From contig NC_092314.1 in assembly GCF_036785885.1 (NCBI RefSeq), positions 18,559,638 through 18,623,637 of the forward strand: a stretch of 64,000 nt of DNA. Direction: 5' to 3'. Position numbers and translations under genes: made by a program. Below, in pieces: positions 22,501 to 33,444 of the stretch. Source of the DNA: Coffea arabica (lineage: Eukaryota > Streptophyta > Magnoliopsida > Gentianales > Rubiaceae). The stretch's first letter is position 1; every line of letters begins with the position of its first letter. The notes beneath the pieces are model-generated. The model did no database searches, was not told where the DNA came from, and worked only from the letters and a program-made list of their open reading frames with translations.

Positions 22501-24474
22501 TTGAATCAAATGACCATAAGACAAACCCCAAATCATCAACCAAGCCCAACAATACTCTATCATTGCTAGATCAAAATAGAAACAATCTGGGTTGATGGCT
22601 GCTATTTTCTAAGTTCTTACTCACACGCATGCCTTGTAAAAGAAAGACAGAAGCCAAAATTTGGCGCAATGCTGCCCAAGCCAAAACCCCTCAAACAAGC
22701 TCTTAAGCAATCCTCAAGATTCCACAGAAACGCAAGGAAAACTACTACTGGAACATATGAACAAACAAAAGAAAGACCAACCGCAAACACCGAAAACATT
22801 TCTGCACTTTTCAGATGCAATTTTCTGCAGCTTTCTCTTCATTTCAACATGCAGACAAGTTTACCCATTACCAGGATTCTCAAATGCAGTCCTAGCGTAT
22901 CTAGAATAGCAGGGACAAGGTACAAAACATAGCAGGGAAAGGCAAATAGCAAGAAATACCACCACACATAAGCAACTAGAAAAGAAATCAAACGCAGCTG
23001 TCCAGCAGTCGTATGCCATTCTTCTGGATTTGTTCATCCAAACACAACAGAATCGGTCATGAATGTTAAATAGCAACCTCATGAATTCATCACATACCCC
23101 CCCACAGCTAAACACAAATCCTACCCGTTCAAATTCCAGCCCAACCCAACGCAGATTTACAAATAAAACTCGCATGGAAGACGACAACAGACGTAAAGGC
23201 AGAAACTTTTCTGCATTTGAACATAGCTCAACAACTTGTAAACAAACTCCCAAGTGGAAAGCTGTTACCTTTGGGCTTCTTCCTTCCCGGCTGAGACTTG
23301 ACGCAGTCAAAAGATGAGGTCTTTATCCTCCCTCCTTCCCGGCAATCAGTTTCTTTCCTCCGCTGTCCTCCTTTTCCTCCACTGTCGCAGCACTCTCACG
23401 CTCCACTCTTCTCTTTTCCCACTCTCTCTCGGTCTCAACTCTCTCCTCTTTCTTTCCCCGTTAGCTTTTTCCCTATAGCCGTTCCCTTTCGTTTCAGATT
23501 TCCTCCTACCCTAGCTCTCTGTGCTTTGTTTTTGCCCTGAAACTCCCTTCTCCCCAAAACCCTCGCTCAGTTTTTCTGCTTGCCTGTCGATGCTCCCCCA
23601 AAAAAAACCTCTCCTGCGGCTGATGCTTTTTTTTGCCCTTTTATATGGAACTCCAAGTTCCTTAAACCCTCCACTGAATGGTCAGGATGAAGGCCAGCCT
23701 CTGCCTTCATCCTGCCCCTCCATGGCACGCATGAAATGTCCTTGGCAAACTGCAAAAACAAATGCAGCCTGCCTGCCGCCAACGTTGTTTTTTTTTTTTT
23801 TTTTTTTTTAAAGAAAACAACTTGAAGATTACAGAAAATATAAATAATAAAATAACAATAACAATAATAACAAAATTACACAAACCAGGTAATAATAAGA
23901 ACAACAAAACAAAAATAATTTTAAACAAAAGAAACTAAACAAAAATGGCCATTTTTAATTTTCCAATTTGATTTTTTTTTTTTTTGTTCTTTGCTTCTTT
24001 TTCTCAAAATAACTTAATAAAAATAACTAAAGTGCCCAAAGATTGAATTTAAAGAAATAAACATATTTTTATGAACAAATTTTCCTTTTTTTTTCTTTTC
24101 CCTCTTTTTTCATTAATTTCTTCTTTTCTCCTTTTTATGATTTTGCATTTTCATTTTTCTTTCAAGAAAGCATTGAATAAAAACAAAATGACTAAAATGA
24201 TTTTTCTTTTCTTTCTAAAACTCTATAAACTTAAAAACTAAAAACTAAAAACTAAAAACTAAAAACTAAAATCTAAAACTTAAAAGTGATTAAAAACCTA
24301 AAATGACAAAACAAAAATGAATAGACGAACTAAAAGGGCAAAATGACTAAAACTAAAATAAAAAAAAACAACTAGAAATGCAAAACACACAACAATGAAC
24401 TAAATGCAAGCGATCTAAAATAAAAATCATGAAGTAGATGCCACATACAAATTATTCAAAATTTGGTGTCTACA
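19518..24474 (-). repeat. Ogre LTR (5' LTR of the complete unit), 4957 bp
   Basis: Direct-repeat partner of 2140-7094. Differences noted by eye are C/T at 2791 versus 20169, C/T near 5199 versus 22577, C/T near 6257 versus 23635, and two T-run lengths (net +2 bp here). As the outermost element end on the right it abuts LINE-derived DNA at 24475. The promoter should lie here and drive minus-strand transcription, but I could not place a TATA box or transcription start with confidence. Confidence 0.93.
20689..20823. repeat. CTAG hairpin repeats, copy in the 5' LTR
   Basis: Same four-unit block as 3311-3445, unchanged between the LTRs. Confidence 0.7.
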
Positions 24475-25126
24475 GATACATATCATAGGGTAAGAGTTAT
24501 GGCAGTGTCATGGAAAAGGCCACCATAATGGAAGTTTAAATTGAATACCGATGCAAGCATTGTTAATGGATGGCAAGGGGTAAGGGGTGTTGAGGTGTTC
24601 GGAGGGCAGAGTGGTTTTTGCATTTTATAAAGAGTTTGGGGAGCTTGATGTGGTGTTGGCGAAGGGGATGGCATTGTTGGAGGGGTTGACGATTTGTTTT
24701 GACAGAGAGTTGCATGGAATTATGGTGGAGGTTGATTCTTTGGTTTTGGTACACTTAGTGAAGTTGGGTAGGACGGGGAAGTGGCCTCTAGTGAATGTTG
24801 TGAGGAAGATACGCTGGTTGTTGGACAAGGTATCGAGTTCATTTGAACATGTCTACCGTGACGCTAACACGGTTGCTAATTGTTTGATGAGGATGAGTGG
24901 GCAAGGAAGTCGGGTTTTTGAAGCTAATCATATACTACTTAGGGAAGTTCAAGGTTGTTTGTCACTATACATTAGGGAATGTCCAACGGTGCAACTAGGC
25001 TTTGGCTAGAATTCATAACATATTGTTTTTTTTTATTTTCTCTCTGTATCTTCTATTCATGAAAAAAATTTAGGGGGTGGTGCCCCTCCCCTCGCTTGGG
25101 GCTTTTGCCAAAAAAAAAAAAAAAAA
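24475..25126 (+). mobile_element. LINE 3' end with decayed RNase H domain and poly-A tail
   Basis: Translation gives an RVT_3-type RNase H split by lesions. The catalytic-strand motif LNTDAS is at about 24540-24557, in a different frame from the 140-codon piece at 24587-25009 (ALLEGL, VEVDSLVLVHLV, FEHVYRDANTVANCL). A stop codon and at least one frameshift are present in 24490-24600. A short 3' UTR (GGGGGTGGTGCCCCTCCCC) precedes a 17-base A run at 25110-25126, the usual end of an L1-type LINE. The 5' part is missing because the Ogre array abuts at 24475; the simplest reading is that Ogre inserted into this older LINE. Confidence 0.8.
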
Positions 25127-27140
25127 CTAACACAAGAAATAACCATTATACCATGATGAATTGATAATGACAATTCATCCTTTTGCCACAACAAAATATC
25201 ACATTATTCAACTCATACTATAGATAGGTATATAATATATTTTATTAAATTAGAAGTGGGGAAATCTACCTCCATTCTTTCCCATGATACTATTTTTCTT
25301 TGTTTAGTGTATTCCTCTTATCTACCAAATCTACCTTCTTCATCTTTGAAATCCATCTCTTTCCTTTCACCGTGCAAGCCTCATAACCCCCTTCTTTCAC
25401 TTTTTTTTTCATGGCAAATCTCGTACATGAGGGTGGGATGCCAACCCCAATTTATTAATAAATTAAAAAAAATACATTAAGAATTCTAAAGGTATAATGA
25501 AATCCTAGCGAGCTCTTCTACGGAAGCTTGGAAGTGCTAATCAATCAAGTTGAACATCACCACGGACCATGCCAGGCAATGCCACAAAACTATCAAATAT
25601 ACAATCCCGTTCTGAGTCATCGCCTGTGTTTGCTAGTTCTACAATCCCCTTCTTTCACTCAATAATTTCACCTCCTTCCTACCCTTGTAATCCTATCTAT
25701 TCTCTCTTTGGGCATACTTCCTCCATCCTATTGATTGCCCTTCTTCCACTTCCCAACCCTATCTTTCCTAATTCATGACCTATTTCATCACTGTTTAAAA
25801 AGTTTTGGCCAAATCTATGATCAAAATTCTGATGAGTGGGAAGGTGTAAAATTGCATAAAATTTAAAAGGTGAACTAATGATCTAAATTAATATGCTTTA
25901 TACTTGTGCAAAAAATTTCTAAATTGTTGTCCTTATTTACTTATCTAACAATTTTATATGCTATTTGAATTGAAGCTATACACACCACATAGGAATTTAA
26001 TATAATCCAACTTATATTTTCTTCTTGTGACACTTCACATATTTGAGTCATCGTTTCATATTTTTATTTTACTTTTGTGATGCATTTTTAATTAAAAAAT
26101 TATAAACACATGCTTTTGTGAATTCAATTACAACTAAGTGGATTTTAATAAAATTGAATATTAGTTGTTTGGGAAAAAAGATTTTAGATGTATTTCATAA
26201 CATGATTCTTTGTCCTCAACTGTGTGTTGGCTTTGGGACCTTCTAGACATTTTTTCACGGACATTGACACAAAGAAGTTACAAGGTTGGGGTGTCAAACT
26301 TGAAAATAATGATCCTTTGTGGAAATTAATTTGTTTTAGTTATGTCTCTATTTGTTTCCTTAAAATCCACTATTGTTGCATTTCAAACCTTTAATCAGTG
26401 TTACAGCTTGGTAGTATGTGCTATATCATCTAGAATATGTACAATATTAGAATTTTGTTTATTAATTCATGATGATACATAAATATATTCGTAGAGAAAC
26501 TAACAAAAAACTAATCTATTGTGGTTTCTCTATTTCTTTATTTTGCTTAAGAGTGAAACAATGATTCATCGGAAACGCAATATTTCTTAATTATGAGCTC
26601 TTGATTAATGAAATTATAGAATATCAAATGTTTGATTCAATTGAAAAGGCTAGCATTTGTATGGCTTTTTTGAGGCATTGGTTAACTGATAAGAGATTAT
26701 TTTGTACAACAATAGCAAAAACTACACCCAAACAAATTTTGAAAGAATGCACTTTCAGAGGACTACTTCAAAAGTTTTGTTGTTGTTGTTATTGTTTTTC
26801 TTCTTCTTCTTCTTTTCTTTTTTGTGTTTATTTTATTGGGGGTGATAAAAAATGATGTTGGACACATTATAAATAGATTTCTGCTGAGAGAGAGAGAGAG
26901 ACAGGCACTGCCACATTCTAAATTTGAATAAGGGAAATGAAAATTTTTGAAGTGCATAAAATAACTATATGAAAAGTTTGGTCATTATCTAAAGTCAGTT
27001 CAGTTTTATATTTTTAAAGTTAAGATTAACATGCATATATAGCGTCTAACAAATTACAGTGTAAATGCAAATTAATCTCCAATATCCTTGTTGGCAAATT
27101 ATTAGTTTTTTTGAAAAACAAAACAAGATAATTCTCCATT
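25127..27140. other. A/T-rich intergenic DNA
   Basis: No gene is recognised. Open frames at 25256-25480, 25569-25778 and 26601-26855 show no domain, compositional support or splice structure. A GAGA microsatellite is at about 26887-26902, and a CTT-rich stretch lies near 26798-26820. Confidence 0.6.
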
Positions 27141-27212
27141 TGCCCCCACACAGGATCGAACTACAGACCTTCAATTTACAAGACTGACGCTCTACCACTG
27201 AGCTATAGGGGC
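27141..27212 (-). tRNA. tRNA-Thr (UGU anticodon), possibly degenerate
   Basis: The minus strand folds as a 72-nt cloverleaf: acceptor GCCCCTA/TGGGGGC with discriminator A, D arm GCTC/GAGC with loop AGTGGTA, anticodon arm TCAGT/ATTGA with loop CTTGTAA (anticodon TGT), variable AGGTC, and T loop TTCGATC. Box A (TAGCTCAGTGG) and box B (GTTCGATCC) are both intact, and T runs follow within 30 nt. The T stem TGTAG/CTGTG relies on three wobble pairs and the anticodon stem on one, a pattern expected from C-to-T decay. No intron is present. It is either a divergent functional gene or a recently decaying copy. Confidence 0.8.
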
Positions 27213-27763
27213 CTCCATTGCAAGTCAACATAGTTATGAAATTACGAGCCTAGCAATTTTATTTATTAATCACATTCTAATTCTTCATTTGGAATTGAAG
27301 CCTATTTAGCTTAGATTCTCTCAGGGCTATTTACCTACTTAAGTTTTGGATTTTGACTCCATAGTTTCAATTAGTAAATCCACAGTATAGTCATCCTTAA
27401 TGCAGATTTAAGAAAGTTTTACTAAATAGAAGGATGAGGACAATAACCTAGAGTAGGATAACACTAAAATAAATTAGAAACCTACGAACTCTTATTCTTG
27501 GATAACTTTAGTTATTTTTACCACTAAATCAAGTCTTATTGACATGCAATAAGTGCATTATCAAAGATAACAAGTTTTTTTTATCTTGAGCGGGTGCATA
27601 ATAGGCAATCAGTATTGGTGGTTATAATATGTTTAATTTACACTGCTAAAAATTTTGCGATTAGGTGCATTCGACCAAAATTGAATCATCTGAATTAAAG
27701 ATCTTGTTCCTTAACTCAAGGAAGTGTTGAGAAATGGTGTATATTGTGAAGCAACACTAGTGA

Positions 27764-27914
27764 GTGTGTTTGGATAGTAGGTTATTTGGAATAATTTTTT
27801 GAAAAAATACTGTTGCACTTTTTGATGTGTTGTATGTGAGAAAAAAAATGATTGAAAAATGTATTGATCATGCAAACAAATAAAATTTGGCAAATAATCA
27901 CTATCCAAACAAAC
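27764..27914. mobile_element. MITE-like element, about 150 bp
   Basis: The ends are imperfect inverted repeats: GTGTTTGGATAGTAGGTTAT on the left, and on the right a sequence whose complement is GTTTGTTTGGATAGTGATTA. The interior is A/T-rich and non-coding. The GTTTGGATAG end is common among plant hAT-type MITEs. I could not identify a convincing target duplication. Confidence 0.55.
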
Positions 27915-28286
27915 CCATTATTATTGGTCGAATAACATGTCCAATAAACTAGAAGCATGTTAAATCAACTCTATTAAAAAACAATCACTATTAGCATGCT
28001 TGGAGATTTTAATTTGCAAACGCTCTATAGCCAAAAATCATGGAAAGTATTAAATTACGGGTCGGTTTGATTGAACCAAAAACATTTTGAAGAAAATATT
28101 TTCTCAGTTTTCTAGTGTTTGGTTGCATTAAATATTCAAAAAACTTTTTCTCGTCGAAAATAATTTACACCATCCTATGTAAAACAACTTTACCCACACA
28201 ACTACTGAAGTTATTTTCCTGACTTGCTAGCCACAACAATGCATCGTTCTTTCCCATACAAACATTTGGGACTAACTTACTTATGA

Positions 28287-28325
28287 TACTCCCTCCATCC
28301 CACATTGATAGTTTTGTTTTTCTCT
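28287..28325. mobile_element. Stowaway-like MITE end
   Basis: The motif CTCCCTCCATCCCAC follows a TA at 28287-28288, matching the terminal sequence of Tc1/mariner Stowaway MITEs, which insert at TA. No matching opposite end was found nearby, so this is a fragment or solo end. Confidence 0.4.
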
Positions 28326-29770
28326 TTCATCGGTCCAAAATTATAATTCACCTTCCAATTTAAGAATATAGTTAACTTATAACTTTTTTAAAATGCCCTA
28401 ATTTAATGTAATTTGATATGTAAGTATAACTTACCTTATTCATTAATTGCTTGGATTTGTGCCTTGAATAGTACAACTTTCCATAGTATTATTATTGTAA
28501 TTAATGTAAATGTATAGTGATTTGTCATATTCCTAATACTAATGTATGGGTATTTTAAGAAAATAGTAAGTTAGATTTACTCCTCTAACAAAGTTAACTA
28601 ATTTTTTTTTAAATTGCTCCTCAAATCTTTGTTGGCACATAATTACAATGCTTCTTCCTTGATTTTATTTCAATCTTCATGGATGCCATTGATATCTTTC
28701 TCTGGAACACAATCTTGAGAAAGGTAAGCAACTGCCTTTTTACTAGCAAACCCACGACCACTGACCTCCCTCAATTCCTATATTAATCCTAACTCTCCAT
28801 AAACACATATGAATTTGGTTATGATGAGTGGAACTACAGAAAATTGACATGGGGGGTGAAGAACGTGATTGCTGAAGAAGAGAAAGAAAATAAGAAAGGG
28901 AGAATTTTCAGAAAAGGCACTTTGAGGTCAATAATCGTTCCCAACTTTACTTCTATAATTTGAAATTTTTATAACTGCACTTTGAGGGCAAAATAGACTT
29001 GTAGAACTTGAGTTGATTATGCTGTTGTGGTTATTGAATGCATCACTAATCTGATTATAGTGTTGTTTTGAATTACATTGTTCATGAGCTTACTGATATG
29101 TTTTCTTCTTGGTCTAAAAATGAAGGTCGCGGTAGTAAAAAGACGGTGAATTATGGTTGTTTATGAAAGATGCGGATGGTAAAGAAATGGTGGATTCAAG
29201 GTAATTATGGTGGAGAAGATTGATGACATAAGAGTTGTCACTTTGTAAGAAGATGTATGTTGGCTATTAAATGGTGGATATTACTGAAAATAAAACTTTG
29301 AAAAAATCAAACAAACACTTGAAAATCATGGACACTTGAAGGATTTGGCCCCAAGACAAATGTTTTGTGTACCATTTTAGAGAAAATATTGATAAAATTT
29401 CCACTCATTTTTTGCTTGCCAATGAGCTACTTGTGGATCAATTTCTTCTTTGCTTGCATTTTTTAAAGGTAACCCTTATTCAAAATGAAAAGCCCAAAAA
29501 ATACTTCACTTCTGTATTTTCAACTCATATGGGATATTTGTTGCTATGAAAGTAGAAAGGGAAAGAAACAAATAGTAAAAAGAAGAAAAGTTAGAAGGTT
29601 CGGCAAATGACAAGTAAGAAATGTCAGTTAAGTTAGCTGTAATATAAGAAGAAAAATTTTAGAAATTTATTAATGTATACTTCCTTTCGATGTAGAGGAT
29701 TATCTTGACCTTCTCACCCTTAGAATCCAAATATGTAATTACCATAGAGTCCTAGGACCAAAAAGAAATA

Positions 29771-31377
29771 GAGAAAATTGCATAAATCGTTTCTCACATA
29801 TTACTGATATTAAAATTTAGTCCCTCAAAATGAAAATGATCAATTTTAGTCCCTTAAACATAAAAAGCGATTGATTTTGGTCCTCTGATTCCTTTTTTGG
29901 TCAATTTTAATCAGAATTTCCACGAACCCTTCTCGTGCTCCATATTTTAAGGGTAAATTTGACAAATCAATTATTACATTGACTTCAAACGTAAAGGGCA
30001 TATTCCATTCCTATTTTCTAAATTGGGGCTTCTTCTTCACTGTAACAATCCAATTTTCATCCTTATAGCATCAGAGCAAATCTAAAGAATTCAATTTTCC
30101 AAGACAATTCCAATTTGTGATTGAATTCACCTTTAGGTAGCCATCTGAAGTAGGGGTCCTCTTACTCAGCTAGTAATGGATGCCACTCTTCTTACTTGCA
30201 GCTTCAAAGTCCTAATCATGATTATGACTACAACAGTACTTTTAGATAGCAAAGGCAAGCTAGCCAACAATAGTAGCAGCAATATTGTGGATTAGTGATA
30301 GAGATTATCATCAGAACAAGAAAGTATGCACCATTTCTTCGATGAATGGCCTTCCAAGGATAACAAAGTTTCATGTTGGTTTGATAACAATGATCATCAT
30401 GATGATCATACACTATCAAAAATCCATCTTTCAATTTCCACGCCAAATGCTTCTTCACATTATGTCTTCTTCATGATGCGAAATGGTACATCATGAAATA
30501 ATTGAACTTACCATGCTAGCTAGCTACAGTTTCTTTAATTAGTACTACTAATTAGTAAGTATTAATTTTGAAGTACTGATTACTACACTAGCAAGTAATA
30601 GTAGTATCAGTAGTACTATCTATTTCTTGATGACCAAATTCTTTTTTGACCCCCTCTCATCTGCACTTTGGTTTTGCAAAAAAATGAGGTCTGGATAGTG
30701 GATTTTTTATTCAAAAGGCCAAAAATGTGCTTAAAATGGTGGTGCGGTTGGTGAATTCTCTGTTCTACCTTTTTGTACATGGATATGTAGTTGAGGTCTG
30801 ATAATTGTTATTTTTTCAATTTACAACTTCGTACTGAACTTTTATTCTCAAGAAATAGAGGTGTCATAAGTCTAGTATTACTAGTTTTCTCTATTCTACA
30901 TCTCCCCTCCTTCTTTTAAACATGTAAATTTTTCTTGGGTATTACATGTTTGGATGTTTGATTTAGGTTTATAAGCATATGGGTTTTTGCCACATGTTTT
31001 TATGTCTTGTTCGCAGGTGGACTTAAAAATCGCTGCTTTTTCTCACAATTACCTTCAGACACTAGCTCACTCTAGAAGAGTTTTGGGTCATTGTAGCCAA
31101 CTAGTGATTTTGGGGGAGTCAAGTCCTAGATTTGGAGAATAGGGATAAAATAGGTCCATTACATTTGAAGTTAACACAATAACTAATTAGCCAAATTTAC
31201 TCTTAAAAAGCACGTGGTGGGTCCACGGCTAATTCCAATTAGAATTGGCTAGAAAAGACATCAGAGGACCAAAATTAATCGCTTTTTCTGTTTGAGGCAC
31301 TAAAATCACTTGTTTTTATTTTGAGGGGCTAAATTTTAACATCTGTAATATTTGACGAATGATTTATGCAATTTTCC
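29771..31377. mobile_element. Mutator-like element (Pack-MULE), 1.6 kb, with long terminal inverted repeats
   Basis: The left end (GAGAAAATTGCATAAATC, extending to about 29990) reappears inverted at the right end (to 31377), giving diverged terminal inverted repeats of roughly 210 bp. The flanks are AAAGAAATA (29762-29770) and AAAGAAAAA (31378-31386), an 8-of-9 match as expected for the 9-bp duplication of Mutator elements. No transposase is present. The interior carries a fragment resembling the C-terminus of a Growth-Regulating Factor gene, so the element looks like a gene-capturing Pack-MULE. Confidence 0.75.
30190..30496 (+). pseudogene. Captured GRF-like gene fragment inside the MULE
   Basis: From 30329 one frame reads HHFFDEWPSKDNKVSCWFD and, about 15 codons later, LSISTPNASSH before a stop at 30494. 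FFDEWP and a downstream LSIS-P segment match the conserved FFD and TQL motifs of plant GRF transcription factors, in the normal order. Just upstream, other frames give LQSPNHDYDYNSTFR and a Gln-rich tract broken by stops, consistent with the same gene with frameshifts. The DNA-binding QLQ and WRC domains are absent. It is non-functional as a protein unless fused by transcription. Confidence 0.6.
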
Positions 31378-32697
31378 AAAGAAAAAATGCATGAAATGAA
31401 TTAAGCATGGAAAGAATTTCTCTCTCTATTAGAACTCCTTCTTACTCTAGTAGTGAGACTTTTCCCCCTAGGTGGGAGAATGCAACTTTCAAAATTTTTT
31501 CAAAAAAAAAATATCTTCAAAATTTCAATATTTTTTTAAAAATTATCAATTGTCCAGATCCCATGTATATTTTAGTATCTAGAATGCTTATTTCCAATTA
31601 TGGGTAGAATCTTGAAGATTGAGACTCTGTTTGATAACCCAATTCAGCACTTAAACTTTATTAATTCAGATCTTAACATATTCAAACCGTTTGATAACAA
31701 AAAATTGAACATCTGAATTAATTAAGTAGTACTAAATTTCCTAGGCAAAACTTGTTCCCAAAATTAAGTAATAAACTATTCACTTATCACTGAATATGAT
31801 ATGCACTCAAATGTATTAGATTTAATACTTAACAATTCAATAATTTAAAGGATTCAAACTTCATATTTCAGATTTCAAACTTTAATTTTATCAAATGCAC
31901 CCTGAGTTTGATTTCTCTATTATGACCATTCTATTCACCAGTTGACACCTTAACATCAACATTGATTGTTCCAAGACACTTGCTTTCAAGATTGGTATCT
32001 CAACATCAATATTGCTTTCATTTTCAATTGAGACTGATGATTTTACAAACACATAGAGAATGAGGTGCCAATCTAGCTAGACAGAAATAATCCTATCGCA
32101 AGGCAAGTAGCAAATGTATTTACCAAACACATAGGTTCAACCATTACGAAATTTACAAAACACGGTACATTTATTACTTTCATTATTAATACAATGAGTT
32201 AAATCTACAGAGCCTCCATTTACTGACTATAACTGATTTGATCACTCGGATGAATGCTATTGCCTAAGAAGAAGAATTGAAAGACTCTTGTCCATAAATG
32301 CTGCTCAATTGCAAAAGGTTGATAATCAGGTATACTCGACATACAAAACCAGATTCATTGACAATTATCTATAATTGCTAATATCTATCTATCTCACATG
32401 AACAAAACATGTATTTGTTCCACCACATAACTCAGGCTATTCAGGACAAGAAACTGCTTTATTACATAAAAAAAAAAATGCCCACGTGAAAAAGTAATCA
32501 AAGTAATAATTCATAATATAGTCACAAGTTACACCACTGAAGAGCTTGCAATACCATTTTTGACCTTTCAATTCTTTTACTTTTTTCCCTTCCAATTATT
32601 TCTTATTTTATTTTCAAGAAAATATCGCAAGATGAATTTGTGACATGATTAATGATTATTAATTGGAATTTGTAACACATGGCATCATACAAAAAGA
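31378..32697. other. Intergenic DNA between MULE and LINE
   Basis: No gene recognised. It holds a MITE-like repeat (31621-31906); the rest is A/T-rich. No tRNA or long ORF was found. Confidence 0.55.
31621..31906. mobile_element. Probable hAT-type MITE, about 290 bp
   Basis: The left end GACTCTGTTTGATAACCCAA and the complement of the right end CTCAGGGTGCATTTGATAAA are similar inverted termini, and the interior is A/T-rich and non-coding. The termini are imperfect and no clear target duplication was seen. Confidence 0.4.
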
Positions 32698-32847
32698 TCG
32701 AAATTAGTTTTTGATTTTTTTTTTTAACAAACGATAACATTTTATAAATATTAACACTTGATAGCACAAGAGCTAATTGTAAAAAGGGGTAACTACCCCC
32801 ATATCTTTTCTAGCTAAACCAGATAGCCATGTTGGGAATGAACCTTC

Positions 32848-33396
32848 CTACTCTATATTTCTAATTGACTTGACTGCCAATTGAGCCATTGCATGGCTGC
32901 AACCATTAGTAGTTCTGGGCACAAAAGAGAAATTGCAACTGTCAAAGCTCTTCTTCAAGATATCAATGTCTTCCAGGATTGTTTGTAGTGTGCAATCCTG
33001 AACATTGTCCGGATTGATAAGGCTCACAACATTTTTGCAGTCAGATTGGACTTCAATGTTTGTCCATCGTGCACCCTGAGCCATTTCCAGTGCACCTCTG
33101 ATTGCTAGTGTTTCCTCAGTGGCTGCTTCCCCTCTCCTCCTCTCAGTGATTCCCTTAGCTTTCACTATCTCCCCACGCCAATTCCTCGTGATAATCCCCA
33201 ATCTTGTTCTGACCATTTGAGCTGAAATTGCTGCATCCGTATTGATCCTCATTATTTCTTCCTTAGGTGGCTCCCACCGTTGCTGAATCTGTCCTTCCAT
33301 TTCCAGAGGTGCATTTGCTCGTGTGTCTGACTCATTCGCTGCATCATACTTGATCCATTCCTGTTGAGCTTTGTCCACTATCATCTTTGCATCCAC
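32848..33396 (-). pseudogene. LINE RNase H (RVT_3) fragment
   Basis: This 182-codon frame is in phase with the zf-RVT piece and follows two stops. The RNase H signature is present: RINTDAAIS, EETLAIRGALEMA, EVQSDCKNVV and SHAMAQLAV. It corresponds to the 3' end of the LINE second ORF. The terminus (SIRNIE) lies about 120 bp before the poly-A tail. Confidence 0.85.
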
Positions 33397-33444
33397 ATTC
33401 TTAGTCTAGAATGTCATTTTGTTTCTAGCTTTCCAAAGTTGCCA

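Larger units (their letters stand above)
2140..24474 (-). mobile_element. Complete Tat/Ogre-type Ty3/gypsy LTR retrotransposon, about 22.3 kb
   Basis: The unit runs from TGTAGACACC at 24474 (5' end, minus strand) to GGGGCGCGACA at 2140, so both LTRs begin TG and end CA. Between the LTRs lie a primer binding site, ORF1, gag-protease, an intron, pol, a satellite-bearing 3' region and a polypurine tract. Assignment to the Tat/Ogre lineage rests on the very long LTRs, an extra ORF upstream of gag, the second (archaeal-type) RNase H between the first RNase H and integrase, the intron between protease and RT, the absence of a chromodomain, and tandem repeats near the 3' LTR. By eye the two LTRs differ at only about three substitutions and two homopolymer lengths, so the insertion is young. 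Coding breaks in ORF1 and gag suggest it is not autonomous, unless they are recoded or are sequencing errors. The right flank is a LINE remnant. The left flank is more Ogre sequence, so no target-site duplication can be tested. Confidence 0.93.
27213..29770. other. Intergenic DNA with MITE-like repeats
   Basis: No coding gene is recognised. It holds a short inverted-repeat element (27764-27914), a Stowaway-like end (about 28289), and a GTTTGGTTGCATT fragment near 28118 reminiscent of another non-autonomous DNA transposon end. The rest is A/T-rich without signal. Confidence 0.6.

Noticed and set aside
24587..25009. 140-codon ORF as a host RNase H gene
   Set aside because: The essential N-terminal strand is in another frame with a stop, and a poly-A tail follows, so it is a LINE remnant.
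27141..27212. Plastid-derived tRNA-Thr insertion
   Set aside because: The sequence differs from the plastid trnT-UGU as I recall it, and the flanks look nuclear.
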